Shown here piece by piece: positions 44,333 through 47,351 of a DNA stretch of 47,351 nt (the stretch's first letter is position 1; each line of letters starts with the position of its first letter). Under the pieces are notes generated by a model. It searched no databases, had not been told where the DNA came from, and saw only the letters and a program-made list of their open reading frames with translations. Both the position numbers and the translations under genes were made by a program. The DNA is from an uncultured Phocaeicola sp. (GTDB lineage Bacteria > Bacteroidota > Bacteroidia > Bacteroidales > Bacteroidaceae), in the NCBI GenBank assembly GCA_958434805.1, contig CAUBDX010000024.1, positions 1 to 47,351 of the forward strand, given 5' to 3'.

Positions 44333-45916
44333 TTATTTACGTATGTTCATCAGCGGAGTGGTGGCACAGGCATTAGGAGCACGTATCCGCATAAAATGAG
44401 CCAGCGTAGGCGCAATGACCGTCACTTTTACCGGATCGTAAAGAGTTTCCGGCTTCACATTAAAGCCCATAAAAATAAGAGGGACTAAAGGGCATCCCTC
44501 ACGAATTACTTTTGAGGTCTGTGAATACTCATTAACCACTTTCCATCCCGGCATGACTTCGATATACAGATCGCCGGAACACTCCGGACTGAAAGAGTTA
44601 CGTATTTTGTCTATTTTCGGAGTCCATGCTCCAAGCTGCAAGCGCTGTGAAGAATAAGCTTCACGCACTCCGCTCATCTGAACCACAAACTCAGCCGAGC
44701 GGTTCATCACCTCGGTCAGATTCAGTTTTTTATTTTCTATCAGCTTATGGTTCAAATAGATCTGCCGGTCGTAATATGTTTCAACATACTGGCCTTCTCC
44801 GTAAATAGCCATGAGATACATGTTCAGCAGAGCTGCACAGCGCTTGATATGAAACTCTCCTCCGGGAATACGATATTGTGGAGCATCCTCCGGGTCAGCG
44901 TCTGTATATCCGGTAGAGGTAATGACAAAAAGCGTATTGCTTAACCCCACCTTCCGGTCAATCAGGTCGAGCAAATCACCGATGCTGTTATCCAAACGTA
45001 CATATACATCCTGTATTTCCATGGCACATTCCGTATTAGGCGCATGACCATAGTTACCGGCATAATAAGAAAGAGTCAGCAAGTCGGGAACAGCATCCTT
45101 TCCGATTTCCGTACCTGACAGACAGGCATTTACCAGACGGTTTACTTCATCATTGGCATACGGACTTGTTTTAAACTTCTTATACTTATCAAGCCGTTCA
45201 TCAAAGAAGTTGTGCTTAAAGGTCAGCTGCTTGCTGTTCGACGTAACATAACGGTAAGAGGTAACCGGAAGATAAGGCTGCCACACCAATTCACCGATGC
45301 GAAAATCTAGTCCTTCACGGTCATTATAATTCGTAACCCAGTCAGGGAACGTACCGTAATAGGTTGTTCCGCTCCACTTGCCGGTTTCATCATTCAGCCA
45401 GAATGCTCCTTTTGCGGCATGTCCGGCAGAAAGTACAGCCATCTCACGGGTGGGAGCTATTGAATAGACTTCCGACAAACCTTGCGTAGCTACCATCAGC
45501 TCATCGGAAAGAGTAGAAACCTGCAAATACTGCGGTGAGGTGTTTTCTGATGTATAGATACCCATAAAGCCTGCATCGTCAACACATTTCACGATGCGCA
45601 ACGAATTACGGTCCATCCAGCGGCTTCCCGGAATGCCGTTATAATACGGTGTGGCTCCGGTATAAATGGAGGCAACTGCCGACGACGGGTCTACGTTAAT
45701 GAAATCGTATTCCCCATTTGCATAAATGCGCCCTTCCTTCATCAAGCGCTTAAAGCCACGCTCCCCATAAAGTGCAGAAAAAGCTTCTATGTAATCAGCA
45801 CGCAGCTGATCAATCGTCAATCCAACGACCAATCTAGGGGCTGCAGGGGTATTTTGTGCTTGCAGACCTGTTATTACAATAGCTGTGATTAAAGATGTCA
45901 GTATGCGTTCTTTCAT
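44333..45916 (-). CDS. Alkaline-phosphatase-superfamily protein, probably inactive
   Basis: 527 residues with a signal peptide (ILTSLITAIVITGLQAQ). The frame of a PafA-type phosphatase is obvious: VVGLTIDQLRADYIEAF (~31-47), SIYTGATPYYNGIPGSRWMD, VLSAGHAAKGAFWLNDETGK and DVYVRLDNSIGDLLDLID. Nearly all catalytic positions are changed. The nucleophile/GH region reads PSSAVAS; the Lys/Arg pair reads T156/E158; the first zinc Asp of the D-x3-H pair reads N288 (H291 kept); the Asp-His pair reads T335-G336; and the last His reads L476. D36 remains. The ligand list is from memory of PafA. It overlaps the DUF4105 gene by 4 bases, so the two probably act together in the envelope. Confidence 0.8.
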   Translation of the reverse strand: MKERILTSLITAIVITGLQAQNTPAAPRLVVGLTIDQLRADYIEAFSALYGERGFKRLMKEGRIYANGEYDFINVDPSSAVASIYTGATPYYNGIPGSRWMDRNSLRIVKCVDDAGFMGIYTSENTSPQYLQVSTLSDELMVATQGLSEVYSIAPTREMAVLSAGHAAKGAFWLNDETGKWSGTTYYGTFPDWVTNYNDREGLDFRIGELVWQPYLPVTSYRYVTSNSKQLTFKHNFFDERLDKYKKFKTSPYANDEVNRLVNACLSGTEIGKDAVPDLLTLSYYAGNYGHAPNTECAMEIQDVYVRLDNSIGDLLDLIDRKVGLSNTLFVITSTGYTDADPEDAPQYRIPGGEFHIKRCAALLNMYLMAIYGEGQYVETYYDRQIYLNHKLIENKKLNLTEVMNRSAEFVVQMSGVREAYSSQRLQLGAWTPKIDKIRNSFSPECSGDLYIEVMPGWKVVNEYSQTSKVIREGCPLVPLIFMGFNVKPETLYDPVKVTVIAPTLAHFMRIRAPNACATTPLMNIRK

Positions 45917-47088
45917 GCTTTTTTATTCAATACTAATACATGGCTTGCAGCATTCACCAGCAAACCAAGTGCCAAAGGTAATATTGTTAAATCAAATTCT
46001 TGCGGTGAAAAGGGAAATATCGCTATAAAAAGTGTTAAATATACGAGATTTACCACATGAAACCAGTCTCTTTTATGCTTTATGCTACAATAGGTCATAA
46101 AAGGAAGGTAAATAAGCGGCACCGGATTAAATAAAATGAGCAGCCAGTTTGAGCCTACAGTGGGATGCACAGACAGAAAAAACAAAAAGGCTATGATGCA
46201 TCCTGCCACCCCCTGCAAGCCATAAAGCAAAATATCCCATCCCCAAAAAATCACCCGTCGCTTCCATTGCAGCCAGGCAACAAAAACATTCAAGGCTAAA
46301 AATAAAGAGGCTGCCGCCATGGGCGACAGTGGGAAAGCTGAATGAGGCTCTTCAGGAGCTACATCTACGATTTTTGCCTCCTGCTTGACCAGCGGACGAT
46401 GCGTCCCGTCTTCGTTTACGATATAAGCCTGCGAAGCAAAATCATGCATATATAGTGGAGAAAACATTTGCAGGCGCTTATCTATTTTCTCATCGGCTTC
46501 TGCGCCTAAGCATAAATCAATGCCCAGCTGATTCCAAGGCGAGCTTCCTGTAAACTCATGAACGATGCTCCGGAAAGAATGGGACGCCGCTTCACCGGGA
46601 TAAACCACCTTTCCATGAATGCTTTGCTCTATCTGGTCGCGCGCACGCGTGGTACAATTATCATAAAAATAATTATACCGGTAAACCCGGTTCTCCGGAC
46701 GATAGTTTTCTTTCAACCGGTTCAGCAGACCGCGCTTTTCATCTGCAGTCAGATTCAGCTCCTGCTGGTATACCGACGACCCACGCATCGCATATTCTGC
46801 CTCGAAATAAGGATAAGGAGTGACTCCCAGCTGATAATCGGTTTCACCTTTGACGAAACGGTAAATGAAATTCGGCGTACGGAAACTAAACATGCCATAA
46901 TTAAATACCACATCTGTTTTATCCGTAAAATTCTGACAGCGCAAGGCCGTATGACCGAACAATGCATAAATCTCATCACCCGGTTCACAAGTCAACAGGC
47001 TAAAACGAATGCTGTCTTGACTCTGCGCCTCTACCCGAGGGAAGATGCTCATCAGACACAACAATATCGCCCACTTTATCGTTTTCAT
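45913..47088 (-). CDS. DUF4105-family envelope protein with membrane helices
   Basis: 391 residues. Signal peptide (WAILLCLMSIFPRVEAQ), then a periplasmic domain of the DUF4105 type: SLLTCEPGDEIYALFGHTAL (~30-49), VFNYGMFSFRTPNFIYRFVK and YRYNYFYDNCTTRARDQIEQ (~137-156). The His in FGHTALR and the Cys in DNCTTR could form the pair of a circularly permuted NlpC/P60-like cysteine peptidase; this is inference. The last ~130 residues hold four or five membrane helices. It overlaps the pseudo-phosphatase gene, and a strong promoter lies 38 bases upstream. Confidence 0.85.
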   Translation of the reverse strand: MKTIKWAILLCLMSIFPRVEAQSQDSIRFSLLTCEPGDEIYALFGHTALRCQNFTDKTDVVFNYGMFSFRTPNFIYRFVKGETDYQLGVTPYPYFEAEYAMRGSSVYQQELNLTADEKRGLLNRLKENYRPENRVYRYNYFYDNCTTRARDQIEQSIHGKVVYPGEAASHSFRSIVHEFTGSSPWNQLGIDLCLGAEADEKIDKRLQMFSPLYMHDFASQAYIVNEDGTHRPLVKQEAKIVDVAPEEPHSAFPLSPMAAASLFLALNVFVAWLQWKRRVIFWGWDILLYGLQGVAGCIIAFLFFLSVHPTVGSNWLLILFNPVPLIYLPFMTYCSIKHKRDWFHVVNLVYLTLFIAIFPFSPQEFDLTILPLALGLLVNAASHVLVLNKKA

Positions 47089-47125
47089 TTTATTCAGTCG
47101 TATTTATGAATATCATTTTCACGTG

Positions 47126-47155
47126 CAAAGATACACTTTTTCAGCTGTAGCCAAA
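47126..47155 (-). promoter_or_regulatory. Promoter of the DUF4105-phosphatase-like operon
   Basis: Minus strand TTTG (47155-47152), 18 bases, TATCTTTG (47133-47126), 38 bases before the ATG at 47088. From 47156 to the window end I see no gene. Confidence 0.7.
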
Positions 47156-47351
47156 GAACGCACCCCCGATTTTATTTCATTCCATCTTCATGTTTCTTCC
47201 GTTTAAAGAATAGACCAAAAACGTTAAACTGCAACAACTGCCCTTTACTTCCGCCACAGTACTGCCGTATTTCCGCGGGCACACGGCGACTTGTCTTTTA
47301 AAATAAACACCTAACGGAATAGCAAATTTGAGTAAAGCGTAGCGAACAGAC

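Overview
The window looks like a chromosomal segment of a gut Bacteroidales, most likely Bacteroides or Phocaeicola. Several genes are preceded by the Bacteroides-type promoter pattern (TTG/TTTG, 18-20 bases, TAnnTTTG). The xylose operon has a NUDIX-type regulator, and the capsule locus carries Wzi and UpxY-like proteins typical of this group. The species is an inference. No rRNA, CRISPR array or prophage was seen.

Layout. 1-7.6 kb (minus strand): a secreted TPR protein, a decayed phosphodiester glycosidase, mannose-1-phosphate guanylyltransferase, and the operon xylR-xylB-xylA. 7.6-8.8 kb: a gene-poor region with an IS200/IS605-type TnpB remnant and its right-end hairpin, boxed by a 22-base inverted repeat, then a near-consensus promoter and a structured leader. 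8.8-33 kb (plus strand): a capsular/exopolysaccharide locus. 33-35 kb: a phenylacetate-CoA ligase homologue with an ACT-domain protein. 35-47 kb: mostly housekeeping genes (GtrA, aspS, ybaK, uvrA, tRNA-Gly(CCC), secA), then a secreted phosphatase-like protein that appears to have lost its catalytic residues, and a DUF4105 membrane protein.

The polysaccharide locus is the most interesting part. It has a Wzx flippase, an EpsG/Wzy-like polymerase, three glycosyltransferases, a CDP-glycerol-type phosphotransferase, a pyruvyl transferase with an F420-hydrogenase-beta-like partner, an epimerase, Wzz, Wzi and UpxY. Inside it is a complete-looking phosphocholine module: a choline-type BCCT transporter, a choline kinase fused to a nucleotidyltransferase-like domain, a LicC-like cytidylyltransferase, a LicD phosphotransferase, and a small outer-membrane barrel that could admit substrate. 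The first biosynthetic gene fuses a second LicC-like domain to a CobD/HisC-like PLP enzyme. That architecture could make and activate an amino-alcohol phosphate (for example phosphoethanolamine from phosphoserine) or an aminophosphonate. My working hypothesis is a glycan decorated with zwitterionic head groups supplied by both a salvage route and a de novo route. No initiating sugar-phosphate transferase is visible, so the first step must be encoded elsewhere.

The locus is interrupted between its biosynthetic and export parts by a recent tandem duplication of an Rpn/PD-(D/E)XK nuclease gene. The two copies are essentially identical except for the number of 8-residue repeats in the C-terminal tail. 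A 34-residue membrane peptide gene lies between them. All functional calls come from reading motifs by eye; no database search was run.
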